From: Venturia oleaginea
Taxonomy: Eukaryota; Ascomycota; Dothideomycetes; Venturiales; Venturiaceae
DNA length: 64,000 bases
NCBI GenBank assembly: GCA_013176395.1
Contig: JABMLP010000035.1
Location: 124,001-188,000 of the forward strand
Direction of reading: 5' to 3'
In this document: positions 11,015 to 21,264 of the stretch, in pieces
Position numbering within the stretch: the first letter of the stretch is position 1
Layout of the letters: each line of letters begins with the position of its first letter
Program-made: the position numbers and the translations under genes
Notes under the pieces: generated by a model
Databases searched by the model: none
What the model was told of the DNA's origin: nothing
The model's input: the letters and a program-made list of their open reading frames with translations, nothing else

Positions 11015-11921
11015 TCACTCATATGAAGCCAACTCTTTCTGCGTCCATTCCCACAACTTCTTACTCAACTCCGCATTTTTCCCGGCCTTTGTTGTGGGAA
11101 TAGTAAGCTTGCCAATCGGGGCATAGTATCGACCATTCTTTCAATTCAGATTTTTCGACTATGGCAGCCCAACACTGGTTCCAAGGACCCTTCTCCAGCG
11201 GCGTGAATTTACCAGCAAACTTCAACAGCATCGTGATTCTGTCAGCGAACCCCAGATTCTCGATACGACCAGTGCGAATGACACCAGGATGGATCGCAAC
11301 GGATATGATCTCAGGATAATGTTGAGCAAGTTGCTGCACGTACAACAAATCGGCGAGTTTGCTCTGACCGTAACGAACCCATTTCGCCATGAATGGGAGT
11401 CCAAGACGTGTTTGCTCGGATTTCAAGGTATCGAAGTTGATGCCTTGGCTTGGAGCGGTTTCATAGGCGAGAGAGCTTAGACTGATGAGACGGACGTCTA
11501 CGTCGGGAAACTTTGCTGTTCTTTGCATTGTTGGTGGTAGAAGCTTGACCAAAAGGGCATTGCCCATGTGATTTGTTGCAAAGTGTGTCAGGGACAGCCA
11601 TGATGCCGGCATTCAGCATGAGGATATCGAGTCTGTCGGAAGCGGCTTTAAATGTATTGGCTGCTTCTTGCGTTGATTGCAAGGATGAGATGTCGTTCTT
11701 GATACAGGTGACTGGAACTCTTGGTGCTGCTCTTTTGAGCCGTGAGATGATGGTATCGGCCGCTCTTTGATTCCTGCCCGTGAAGAAGATATGTGCTGGG
11801 CCCTTTCTGGGAGGATTTCGATTGTGATTGCGCCTAGGCCTGCTGTGCCTCCTGTTATCATAATGACTCTGCCAGCTAAGCTGGCCAATTCGCCGTTGGG
11901 GTTGAAGTCGATGTTTGCCAT
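11015..11921 (-). pseudogene. Short-chain dehydrogenase/reductase pseudogene
   Basis: The classical SDR hallmarks occur in order on the minus strand: the Rossmann glycine motif TGGTAGLG near the start, LNAGIMAVP, SLSSLAYE, catalytic YGQSK, and a C-terminal KKLWEWTQKEL block before a TGA at 11015. They are spread over different frames. Breaks fall (i) just before the AHIFFTGRN segment near 11800, (ii) after NAGIMAVP near 11590, where about 9 residues of the usual spacing before the FATNHMG segment are also missing, and (iii) near 11145, where one extra A in an AAA run shifts the tail out of frame. Three separate lesions make a sequencing error unlikely as the whole explanation. The closest intact type would be a retinol-dehydrogenase-like/WW-domain oxidoreductase-like fungal SDR. 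Confidence 0.8.
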
Positions 11922-13042
11922 TGCTCTGCCATGAGGGCCTTCGATAGTCTAAAGAGTTTGATAAGGGTGGCCGATGATTGCTTGTTGATGGTCATTGGAT
12001 GATATGCTTCTCATTGATAGAGAGCATCATCCTTATATCTACCACCGACTGAGCCTGTACGCTCTGATGAAAATACGTCAGTTCAATAGTTGACTTCAAT
12101 ACATTTCCCCGACTTGATAGCAGTTATGCGAAACTTCGGGCACAAAGTCGCACCTCATAAGACCGAGGCGTTTGCATAGCCAACGTCCATCCAGAGAACA
12201 TGGCCATGGCTGGAGAAGGGAGTGGTCAAAAGCAGGTTTGGTGATCGGGGACAGGGAGAGGGACGCGGAGGGTTTTAGTCTTAGATAAGTCCAATCGGAG
12301 ACAGACAACTATTCGCCCGTCGGCATCCCCAACACCATCATCATCACTTTCACCTTCACGATTCTCTCCATCGATGAGGGTCAGTATTTGTTGGGTTTCA
12401 GGATCGTTTTAAGACCCCGTTTCTGATGTGTACTTGATGCATCAAAGTTCATGCATCAATGCATGAACTGAGGGTACTCAAATGACTTAAATATGCTGTA
12501 GATTCCTAGCTTTTGAAGTCATGCAATTCATTTTCTTTTGAAGCTCGTATTCATATAGTTCGTGCGTTTGTAGCTTCCCAACAGTATTTTCTTTGCGACT
12601 GGCAGGAGACCGAGCTTCTGCGTATTGGCTTGAATTTGTTGCGATTTTGCGAATGGTCCCGGACAGGCGTTACAAAATGGTCATGAGGTAGTGAGCGCTG
12701 TACTTACATAAGCATACCCAAGCAAGTAAGTGGAAATCTGTATTGAAGTTGATGAAAGCTAGATCAACAGCTTTGTACAGGGTGTGATTTGGAAAGAGAC
12801 CTTCATGCTTGACCGCAACTCTCGCGCTCAGATCCACCAAGACTCTGGGACTCGTCAACCCCTGTTGACGTGGAGAAATGCCAATGATATTTGATGCCTA
12901 CACCGGTGTCTAGAAATTGCCCCATCTAGGATGCTTAAAAGCATCTGAATGATACTCTTTCGGTTCCGATCTCCCACCATGTGGCTTGACTTGATTCCTA
13001 AAGTCAGATCACACACTTGTCCATCCTCCTGACTTCAGACAC
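11922..13042. other. Gene-free interval
   Basis: Between the broken dehydrogenase and the F-box-like paralog I see only short unsupported ORFs on either strand and no repeat or motif that stands out. Confidence 0.4.
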
Positions 13043-13897
13043 TCAAAATTCGTCCCGACAAGTACTGGTGATGGAGAGCAGCTTTGGCCACTCTCCGAAC
13101 TCTTCCTTTACCAACCGCTTTACAATTCGAACGGATGCCTGGTCTGGTGTGCCCTCAAGCCCCCGAAGGAAAGCTTGATCTACCCGGAGGATCTGCCAAT
13201 TACTATAACATGGATGCAGACCTAACTTCTTCATGGCTTTCTTGAAACGGAAATCCTGTTCGTCAGAGAGTCTGAGATCGGCCTTGCGAAGACAGCTGTA
13301 CAATGACGAAGTTAGATATTTATCTTCTCTCGCCTCACCCTCCATTTCATCCGAAACTTGTAGGTTGCAGCGATCATTCTTCAGTGGAAGCGTAATGAAT
13401 GCTTGGAAGAGTTTGCCGACGCCGCCGACGGTCTCGAAATTTGGTTCTCCTATTCCTCCCTCGCCGGCTTGTACCTCCAAACGTGCAGACAGTCCAAAAG
13501 CCGAGCGCAAGACTTTTCTAACATAATCGAAACCTCGAGTACTGGTGGAATCGCCCCATATTTTCCTGCTCATAACACATCTGGGCTCAGAGTAACTTGG
13601 TCTGTGTTGCAGTGCGTGGAAACCCACGCGGGTTCGCATCAACGCCCAGCGGATGACTTGGTGCTCCTTCTCTTCAACGAACAATTCCTCAATAATCATA
13701 TCGATAAGTTCGGTTGTAACTCGCGTGATGGTGGGCTCGGATGCCTGGGCAGGTCCGCGACCATATCTATGACAAAGTCGAAGTGTGTGTGCTGCTGGGC
13801 CGATGACGCTTAGAACTTCAAGACTTTCTCCAAGTTGGTAGAAATTTACTGGAATGCCCCATACTTAAGTTTTTGTTGTCTCGACATCGAAATACAT
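13043..13897 (-). pseudogene. F-box-like family, paralog B, probably broken at 5' end
   Basis: The minus frame is open from 13864 to the stop at 13043 and aligns along its length with the gene at 19-897: AAHTLRLCHRYG against AATTLRLIKNYR, TRVTTELIDMIIEEL against TQLPVEIIEAIIKEM, KKAMKKLGLHP against HRAMKQLDLKP, and EFGEWPKLLSI against ENGPWPRLLNI. The aligned start, ATG at 13897, is cut off after ten codons by an in-frame TAA at 13865-13867. The next in-frame ATG (13699) would lose the F-box-like helix. Either this is a pseudogene, or an upstream exon is spliced to the AAG just before TA TGG (acceptor near 13863). I found no convincing donor and favour pseudogene at modest odds. Confidence 0.55.
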
Positions 13898-14139
13898 TGT
13901 GTATCGAGGTGGTGATGTTTGCTAGAATGGGTGCCACGGCTGGTGAGTATGATGTTGTTGAGTGAGGGATGTGAAGAGGCCATCAAGGGTTATAAATACA
14001 AAGAAATTGCCGGCCAGTGTTGTTCACACGAGCTTGGTGTTACATAACCACGGTGTTCTTCTGAAAAGAGATTTTCATGGCTGTGTCACGAATGTCTTAA
14101 GGTCACGTGATCTGAGGACAAAGAAGAAAGAAAGTCCGG

Positions 14140-15130
14140 ATCCGTGACAGTAAGGCAGAGAGGCAAAATGCTAAGCGATGGTTTAGAGGGTTAAAATATA
14201 GTTTTCAACCTAGGATTAAAGCTTCAAACACATATCTTAAACCGAGGGAGAGCTAGTAGATTTTATTACTTATTACGCCTATTTTCTCCATTGCGAGGTC
14301 TTAGAATCCTTGTTCTTGGAGCACGAGGTTCTCTTAAATTCGCTTTTGTTCGGATGCATCCAAGCCGGGACGGTGAACTATCCGAAGATCGCTTGCACTA
14401 AAACAGAATTGGTGCTCTTGTACGGATACGGAATTGGTACTGTTTCAGCTGAGCCGTATAGACAGTCCTAAATCAGTTTGTGGAGTATTCTACGTTGTGT
14501 TACAACGTGCACACTTTTCAAGTTTTTTTCAACTGGCTGACTGAGTGACGCCCACGGTATTGGTCAATACACCAAGGTGATAAATTGATAGATAAGGATT
14601 TGATCAGGGTAATTCCCTGATATTTACCAAGGTGAAGCATTGATGGCTAAGAACTCGGATAGGATCGTTCCGGAGGCTCTTAAGCTAGGCCGGGCCTTTT
14701 TAAAAGAGATTCTACGACTGGAAGGGTGGGAATTAACTAACCCACGTGCTCTAGCTAGGTTTTGCTATGAAGTAGAGCTCTCAGAACACTCAGTCAGTCA
14801 GTCAGTCAAAAATCTTGAAGGATATGATATTCGAGCTTCATCGTCATGCCCTTCAGCATAGCCCAACGAGATGTGGTCCTGGTCCATTCCATCCGTGAGC
14901 TGTAAGTCGCCTGCCCACAACGCGAGAGCCCGAGAAGCAGGTTTCTCATATGGCGAAGAGAGCGACGGATGACCAGCTGGAAATGCGGGGGTGTTGTCCA
15001 AATTACTGCGAAGAGGTCCGGAGAATCTTCATCAGATCGAGTAGTGTAAAATACAGGATTCCCCAGCTGCCAATGGGAACAGTCGTTGGATGTCAAAAAG
15101 GTTGTTGATCTGGTGAAATCCACGAATACG
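14140..15130. repeat. Gene-free AT-rich interval with (CAGT)n microsatellite
   Basis: No supported gene. A CAGT microsatellite (about four copies) lies at 14791-14807, some 320 bp upstream of the alpha-glucosidase start. ORFs antisense to the glucosidase start are shadows. Confidence 0.5.
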
Positions 15131-18100
15131 ATGAGAAACTTCTTCGGGCTGGGGTTTGTTTTGCTGACATCAGCCACATCGGCTTCCGTAACCTCCGAAC
15201 GGCAATCGACCTCAAGTCTTGAGAGCTGTCCCGGATATACAGCATCAAACATCGCAACCACCAGTCATGGGCTGACTGCCCATCTGAAGCTCGCTGGTAT
15301 AGCGTGCAATACCTATGGCCAAGATCTCGACAACCTCAAGCTCTCCGTGGTGTACGAGACCGGTGAGAATGCCCTCTTAAGCAAGTCTGGCCGCCCACTA
15401 ACATATGATAGCTACTCGTCTTCACGTCAAAATTTACGATGCAGACCAGAATATTTATCAAGTACCAGAATCTGTTCTTCCAAGACCGAATGTGACGACC
15501 CCGTCGAGTGCTGAAAGTGCGGCTGTCAAGTTCAACTATATCGCCAGTCCATTTTCCTTCTCCGTAACAAGATCGTTATCAAATGACACTTTGTTTGATA
15601 CCTCAGCTGCTTCCTTGATCTTCCAGTCGCAGTATGTCAGACTTCGGACCAAACTTCCAAACTCGCCACATCTTTATGGACTGGGCGAGCATACGGACCC
15701 TTTCCAGCTTAACACGACAGACTACACGCGAACCCTTTGGTCTCGAGATGCTTATGGCACGCCCTCTGGAACGAATCTATACGGGAACCGTAAGTTTTGT
15801 CTAACTGCATGGTATAAAGATTCACTGATGATAACCAAGACCCTGTTTACTATGATCATCGAGGGGTATCCGGAACGCACGGTGTCTTTTTACTAAATTC
15901 AAATGGTATGGACATCAAGATAAATAACACAGCCAAGGATGGACAGTACCTTGAATACAATACCCTTGGAGGTATCATTGATTTATACTTTCTTGCTGGA
16001 CCAACGCCAAAGGAAGTGGCTCGACAATTTGGAGCTACTGTTGGTCTTCCTGCCATGCAGCCTTATTGGGTAAGTCAGTCATACAAATGCATTTTAGGTC
16101 TTTCACTGAGAACATTAGGGACTCGGCTTCCATCAGTGCAGATATGGTTACGTCGATGTCTACGAAGTAGCCGAGGTGGTTGCTAACTATTCCGCTGCTG
16201 GTATTAGCCTTGAGACCATGTGGACTGACATTGACTACATGGACAGACGCAAAGTGTTCACCTTGGATCCATTGCGCTTCCCTCTCGAGAGGATGCGAGA
16301 ATTGATTTCAACCCTGCACGCTAGACAGCAGCATTACGTTGTCATGGTGGATCCTGCGGTTGCTTACCTCAATAATTCGGCTTACGACAACGGCGTCTCT
16401 TCCGACGTTTTCTTGAAGCATCCGAACGGGTCGATCTACAGCGGAGTCGTTTGGCCGGGCGTCACAGTTTTTCCTGATTGGTTCCATCCCAGAACGCAGA
16501 CTTACTGGAATAAAGAATTTGTGACATTCTTTGATGCTAGCACTGGAGTGGATATTGACGCTCTTTGGATTGACATGAATGAGGCGGCGAATTTTTGCCA
16601 TTACCCATGCGCCAATCCACAAGCATTTGCAGTCACTAACAACAATCCTCCCGCACCTGCACCCCTACGATACAACAATCGACCGGCCATCCCTGGGTTC
16701 CAAACTAGCATGCAGCCAAAGCTGGCGGGTTCGAAACGAAGCCTCCAGCATCTTCGATCATCTGGAAGCATGCTTGGTCTACCAGGTCGTGATCTAATCA
16801 ATCCAAGCTATCAGATCAAGAATGCGGCCGGATCGATTAGCAATTTCACCATTTCATCTGAACTCATTCACTCCAATGGACTTACTGAGTATGACACACA
16901 CAACCTTTATGGAACAATGATGAGTGAGGCCAGTCGCGTTGCTTTGATAAATAGACGTCCCACAAGGCGACCTCTGGTCATTACGAGAAGTACATTCGCT
17001 GGAGCCGGTCGAAAAGTTGGTCACTGGCTCGGAGACAATTTCTCCGATGAGGAGCATTATCGGTAAGTTTGCTTGGCTTCTGGTAATCCAAACATTAGCT
17101 AAGTTGAGATCGATACCGTTAAATTTCTGGTGATTATCGCCCGAAATTGATCGAGATTGACCTAAGCTTGGAGATGACTATCCTCACCTCAATGTTCTTA
17201 TGGGCTCATAAAGCCACCGTGCAGTGATCGCAAACCTGACATATCCGCAGATACTCTATCTCAGGATTATTGCAATTCGCATCGCTTTACCAGATCCCAA
17301 TGGTCGGGTCTGACGTTTGCGGCTTCGGAAAGAACACAAATCCCACTCTCTGCGCGCGATGGGCTATGCTCGGTGCCTTCTCTAGTTTCTACCGCAATCA
17401 TAACGCTGATGAACAGATTCCCCAAGAATTTTATCGTTGGCCAGTCGTTGCCGAAGCAGCGAAAGTTGCCATCGATATTCGGTATCGCTTGTTAGATTAT
17501 CTATACACGGCTTTCTGGCAACAGACAGAAGATGGGACTCCTCTCGTCAACCCAATGTTCTTTCTCTACCCGAATGACACAAACACTTTTCCAATCGAGT
17601 ACCAATATTTCTATGGCGATGCCATACTTGTCAGCCCCGTCACCGATGTCAACAGCACAAGTGTTAGTATTTACCTCCCCGATGATCTTTTCTACGATTT
17701 TTATACCGGAAAGCCAGTCCGTGGCGAAGCAAAATGGTTGCAACTCTCCAACATCAACTACACCACAATCCCTCTCCACATTCGCGGCGGTACAATCCTT
17801 CCTCTCCGCATAGCAAGCGCCAATACAACAACCGAACTTCGCAAACAGAATTTCCACGTTATGGTTGCGCCTGGCTTGGATGGAAAAGCATCTGGACAGC
17901 TGTACTTGGACGAGGGCGACGCGATCGATCAACCTAAGACGAGTTTAATCAAGTTTGTGTATGCTAATGGGACTTTGAGGTGGGATGGGAATTTTGGGTA
18001 TGACCCTAGCGTTCATGTTGCGAAGGTGACGCTCCTTGGTGGTAATTCTAATACGAAGACGAGGTTGGAGAAGAGATATATGGTCCCTGCGAAAGATATG

Positions 18101-18142
18101 GGGTGGAGCTTGATGGAGGCTTGGAGGGTTGATTTTAGCTGA
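15131..18142 (+). CDS. Secreted GH31 alpha-glucosidase
   Basis: Five exons: 15131-15362, 15412-15789, 15840-16069, 16119-17062 and 17251-18142; all phases agree and the product is 891 aa. The start [18 protein letters not shown] is a signal peptide. The GH31 nucleophile motif WIDMNE (Asp about 432) and acid/base motif HWLGDN (Asp about 586) are both present, with [12 protein letters not shown] and GSDVCGFG blocks typical of fungal AgdA-type enzymes. These release glucose from maltose and starch fragments outside the cell. Many N-x-S/T sites are present. Three introns are 49-50 bp; the fourth (17063-17250) is 188 bp, unusually long for this window. No neighbouring amylase regulator is seen; a GH13 enzyme lies 23 kb away. 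Intact. Confidence 0.95.
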
Positions 18143-18424
18143 GATGGGCTACGGTGGGGTTGCTCTAGTTAAGCCCATTTTGTTGTTTTTGATGGGTTGG
18201 ATTGAATGTCCATGTATGAAATTGTGGGCTTGGGTGCGTACTATGTATGTATGTGTTTTAGTTGAAATATGTTTGTTTGATTAGGTCGAATTGCAAATGA
18301 AGAACTCGCCGAATATGTAAGTATATTAAGAGACTACTAGTATAAGAATCCCTATATTTACTAGGTAACCCTATTTATCTGTTTCTTCTCTTCGTATAAC
18401 ATAATCCCATATAGCCAACTATCC

Positions 18425-18604
18425 TGTAACGGCATGGCATGGTGGCCATCTTTGTCACATGACAACGTTTCGCAGCCACACTGTGGCGAGAGGAACATCA
18501 ACTCGCGCGCCCCGTAGTTACTTACTCTCTATCTGATATTCTCTCATCACACTGAGTAAATGGAATCTTAGTTCATTCTGTCTGGTTCAATGCTCGCCGT
18601 GACA
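18425..18604 (+). mobile_element. Candidate 5' LTR (180 bp)
   Basis: The segment begins TGTAACGGC and ends GCCGTGACA, imperfectly inverted TG..CA termini as in fungal LTR retrotransposons, and sits just upstream of a gag gene. I could not find a matching 3' LTR downstream, so the call rests on termini and position only. Confidence 0.4.
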
Positions 18605-18700
18605 TTATATCAGATCAACCCTCACGCTTAGAACAGCGACAAATAGTTCCAGATTGTTTACGACAATAAGCAGTCAAAACCGACCCCGACCTGAACAGAC

Positions 18701-18958
18701 ACCGACCAGTCTCGCGACCTTCTTTGAGCCGACCATTGCTCAACACACGATACCAACCTGACCAGAGACACCGACCAGTCTCACGACCTTCTTTGAGCCG
18801 ACCATTGCTCAACACACGATACCAACCTGACCAGAGACACCGACCAGTCTCACAACCTTTTTTCTTTGAGCCGACCATTGCTCAACACACGATACCAACC
18901 TGACCAGAGACACCGACCAGTCTCACAACCTTTTTTCTTTGAACCGACCATTGCTCAC
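18701..18958 (+). repeat. 69-bp tandem repeats in the gag leader
   Basis: Units begin ACCGACCAGTCTC at 18701, 18770, 18839 and 18912. The first three periods are 69, 69 and 73 bp; the last gain comes from an extended T run (CTTTTTTCTTTG). Each unit contains GACCATTGCTCA and ACGATACCAACCTGACC. They lie in the untranslated leader between the putative LTR and the gag ATG. On the minus strand the repeat makes a spurious repetitive ORF. Confidence 0.85.
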
Positions 18959-19050
18959 TGATTCGAAGCCGACCATTGCTTCCGAAACGAGGCACCGATC
19001 CGTTTCACGACCGAAACGACACAGTTACTCCCAAAAAAGTACGATTTGAG

Positions 19051-20502
19051 ATGGCGCCGTTCCGCTACAGTAGCGACACGCCTATGACCCAGCTCCGAGA
19101 GGACTTCACCGAGTTGAACCTCCAGGCTCCAGAATATAATGCCGATAAGGCTACCCGCATCGCTCACAGCAGGAAGGAAGACACCGACGACCTAATACTT
19201 GTAGTACCCTGGGCGGACGCGACTACGGGTTGGCTAGCAAGCGAAGCAACGATTGCGGCTGCTATTAATGACGACCAGTTGAAGCCACAGATGGTTAAAG
19301 AAATTCTTCGATGGATACATAGCAGCGATATCAAACAACAGCAGCTAGAGATCTGCCTACACCTGACGGATAGGTTAGCAGCGAAAGGAGGAGAACTCCT
19401 AAAGGCAAGAGATGCTACGATCGAAAGCAAGTCTCATGAGCTCCGCCTACAGACGGCTATGCTTAACAGTGCGGAGGAAGCACTAGCAAAAGAAAAGGAA
19501 GCTTGTGCGGCGATATTCGACAAGTATGAAGCTCTTAATATCAAATACAATGCGACCCGACAGAGTTTGCGACAGAACCTCATATCGGGTGACGACTTGT
19601 CCGGATTTGGTTCTCGATCGGAAGGCGGCTTTTCGAAGATCAAACTTCCACACCCTGACCTGTTGACTGACAAATACACTCCCACGGAGTACAAGCATTG
19701 GCGCAATGCAATGGAAAACAAGCTGAAGGCAGAGGGCTACGACGACGAGATGTCTGTTGCCTACTTTATGAACCTTGTAAAGGGACCTAATGCAAAAGAC
19801 GCCCTACTACTCATCAATGCGGCCGACCGTACAATGGACAAGGTATGGAAGGTTACCACTGAGCGATTTGTAGACCCGTTTGAGAAGCAGAACGCAAAGA
19901 AGGCGTACAAGTCGCTGACTATGAAGCCCTACACCGACTTCCTGAACTTCAAGAATCAATTTGAGACCCTTGCGATGCAGTGCAAGGTAGACAAGGACGA
20001 TTGGAAGGAGGATATCCACGAGAAGCTGTATACCCGCCTCAAGGAAGGTACAGCAGGAGAAGCCGGCGACCCAGATCTGACCTACGAGAAGCTGTGCTTT
20101 AAGGCATCCAACCTTTCCCGAACCTACATCCAGACACAAGAAGAGCGCAAGGCTCTCGACGCTGCAACTACGGCCAAGAAGAACAGCAATTCGAACGGCA
20201 ACCGACAGAACTCCTCGAACAACACCGGTGCAGGTACGAGCACGCCTCAAGGGCAGTCCAGCGGTGGTGGAAACAATGGATTAGGTGGAGGTCGACGGGA
20301 GCGAGACCCCGAAAAAGCACGCGCAGCATTCAATCGCTACAAGGACGTAGGATTAAACATTGATCAGGTGGTCCAGTTGGCTCAGGAGCGCAAGTGTTTC
20401 AAGTGTAAGAAGGAGGGACATTACATGAAGGACTGCCCAGAGGCCTCCATCTCCGTAATGGATGGCGCTGGCGGGATTGAGTCAGAACACCCAAAAGCAT
20501 AG
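19051..20502 (+). CDS. gag: Retrotransposon Gag polyprotein with CCHC knuckle
   Basis: An intact 483-aa frame from the first ATG, 19051. It has a helical N-terminal half with Lys/Glu-rich coiled-coil-like sequence around residues 120-180, a capsid-like middle (YKHWRNAMENKL, FLNFKNQFETLA), a low-complexity Asn/Gly/Ser stretch, and a C-terminal zinc knuckle CFKCKKEGHYMKDC (C-x2-C-x4-H-x4-C). This is the layout of Ty3/gypsy-like Gag, which packages element RNA. No stops or shifts mar it, in contrast to the region after 21.2 kb. The last codons form a slippery sequence that can feed ribosomes into the protease frame. Confidence 0.9.
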   Translation: MAPFRYSSDTPMTQLREDFTELNLQAPEYNADKATRIAHSRKEDTDDLILVVPWADATTGWLASEATIAAAINDDQLKPQMVKEILRWIHSSDIKQQQLEICLHLTDRLAAKGGELLKARDATIESKSHELRLQTAMLNSAEEALAKEKEACAAIFDKYEALNIKYNATRQSLRQNLISGDDLSGFGSRSEGGFSKIKLPHPDLLTDKYTPTEYKHWRNAMENKLKAEGYDDEMSVAYFMNLVKGPNAKDALLLINAADRTMDKVWKVTTERFVDPFEKQNAKKAYKSLTMKPYTDFLNFKNQFETLAMQCKVDKDDWKEDIHEKLYTRLKEGTAGEAGDPDLTYEKLCFKASNLSRTYIQTQEERKALDAATTAKKNSNSNGNRQNSSNNTGAGTSTPQGQSSGGGNNGLGGGRRERDPEKARAAFNRYKDVGLNIDQVVQLAQERKCFKCKKEGHYMKDCPEASISVMDGAGGIESEHPKA

Positions 20503-20529
20503 ACCTGGTAAAAGTCACCATGCCAGGTC
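20490..20529 (+). promoter_or_regulatory. -1 ribosomal frameshift signal (slippery site + stem-loop)
   Basis: CCCAAAA at 20490-20496 is an X_XXY_YYZ heptamer in the correct phase: the gag codons are CCA AAA, followed by GCA and the TAG stop at 20500. After a 5-nt spacer, GACCTGG (20502-20508) pairs perfectly with CCAGGTC (20523-20529) around a 14-nt loop. Slipping back one base enters AGC ATA GAC..., which is exactly the protease frame and is open into it. This is the standard architecture of programmed -1 frameshifting; activity is inferred. Confidence 0.7.
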
Positions 20530-21182
20530 CTAGCAATCGAGACCTTTCTTTCCGATATCAGGTGCAAAACTTCAATGTCTCATCTCTTAAGTTGTTCGGC
20601 GGCAACGCTTTCACTTTCGATGTTATCCTCTACTTCAACGGCATGGGTGTCCGATCCCGAGCTCTTCTTGACACCGGAGCAAACGGTTATGCCTTCATTA
20701 ACCGACGATGCGCACAGAAGCTGCAACACCTACTCCCAAACGTGGATCGACGAGCCCTCGAGGCACAAGCTACGGCGACCGGTTACAAAGGAAATCAGGA
20801 GGAGGCAATATCGCATGCAACGCTGTTGCACATGGAAATCGACGGAAGGCAGGAGTACAACGTTCCTTTCCTGGAAGTAACATTAGGACACCACGATGTA
20901 ATTCTGGGAAGGACGTGGATGGCTCACAACAAGGTCGTACCGGATCCCGAGATGCAGCGCATTATCTGGAAGGATGGCCGAAAGAGAGAGACACCGATAC
21001 AGAAGGTAGTGATGGTGGAGGAGGATAGGAAAGTGACGGTTAATTCGGAGGCTATCCAGAACAATATCGACAAGAGAGAAAAGAGGATGAGACAGGATGA
21101 TCTTCGGAGAGCCGGCTTCTTACTGCCGAGGAGCGCCATCGGCAGGAGCAGCAGCGGAATCGTGAGCATAGACATCGTTTAG
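20520..21182 (+). CDS. pro: Retroviral-type aspartic protease of the element
   Basis: Its ATG at 20520 lies in the loop of the frameshift stem, and the frame is -1 relative to gag and open back through the slippery site. The product is 220 aa from that ATG. The active-site motif RALLDTGANGYAFI (D-T-G-A) and the later VILGRTWM (equivalent of the flap-end LG..W block) identify a retropepsin-like protease that would cut Gag. It is intact. Translation may occur as a Gag-Pro fusion by -1 frameshift or by reinitiation. In a full element reverse transcriptase should follow, but the frame ends at 21182 and no RT, RNase H or integrase is seen. A domesticated or non-autonomous gag-pro unit is possible. 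Confidence 0.85.
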   Translation: MPGPSNRDLSFRYQVQNFNVSSLKLFGGNAFTFDVILYFNGMGVRSRALLDTGANGYAFINRRCAQKLQHLLPNVDRRALEAQATATGYKGNQEEAISHATLLHMEIDGRQEYNVPFLEVTLGHHDVILGRTWMAHNKVVPDPEMQRIIWKDGRKRETPIQKVVMVEEDRKVTVNSEAIQNNIDKREKRMRQDDLRRAGFLLPRSAIGRSSSGIVSIDIV

Positions 21183-21264
21183 AGCGGCGCCGAAGACAAG
21201 CAGCAGAGACTCGCCACTTAAGCGAATTGAATGGCGGTATGGTGTATCGAATAATGCTTTATGT

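Noticed and set aside
14806..15261. 151-codon minus ORF
   Set aside because: Antisense to the start of the GH31 gene; the sense strand has a signal peptide and clear exons.
18615..18878. Minus-strand ORF encoding tandem peptide repeats
   Set aside because: Produced by the 69-bp DNA repeats whose length is a multiple of three; no start context or gene features.
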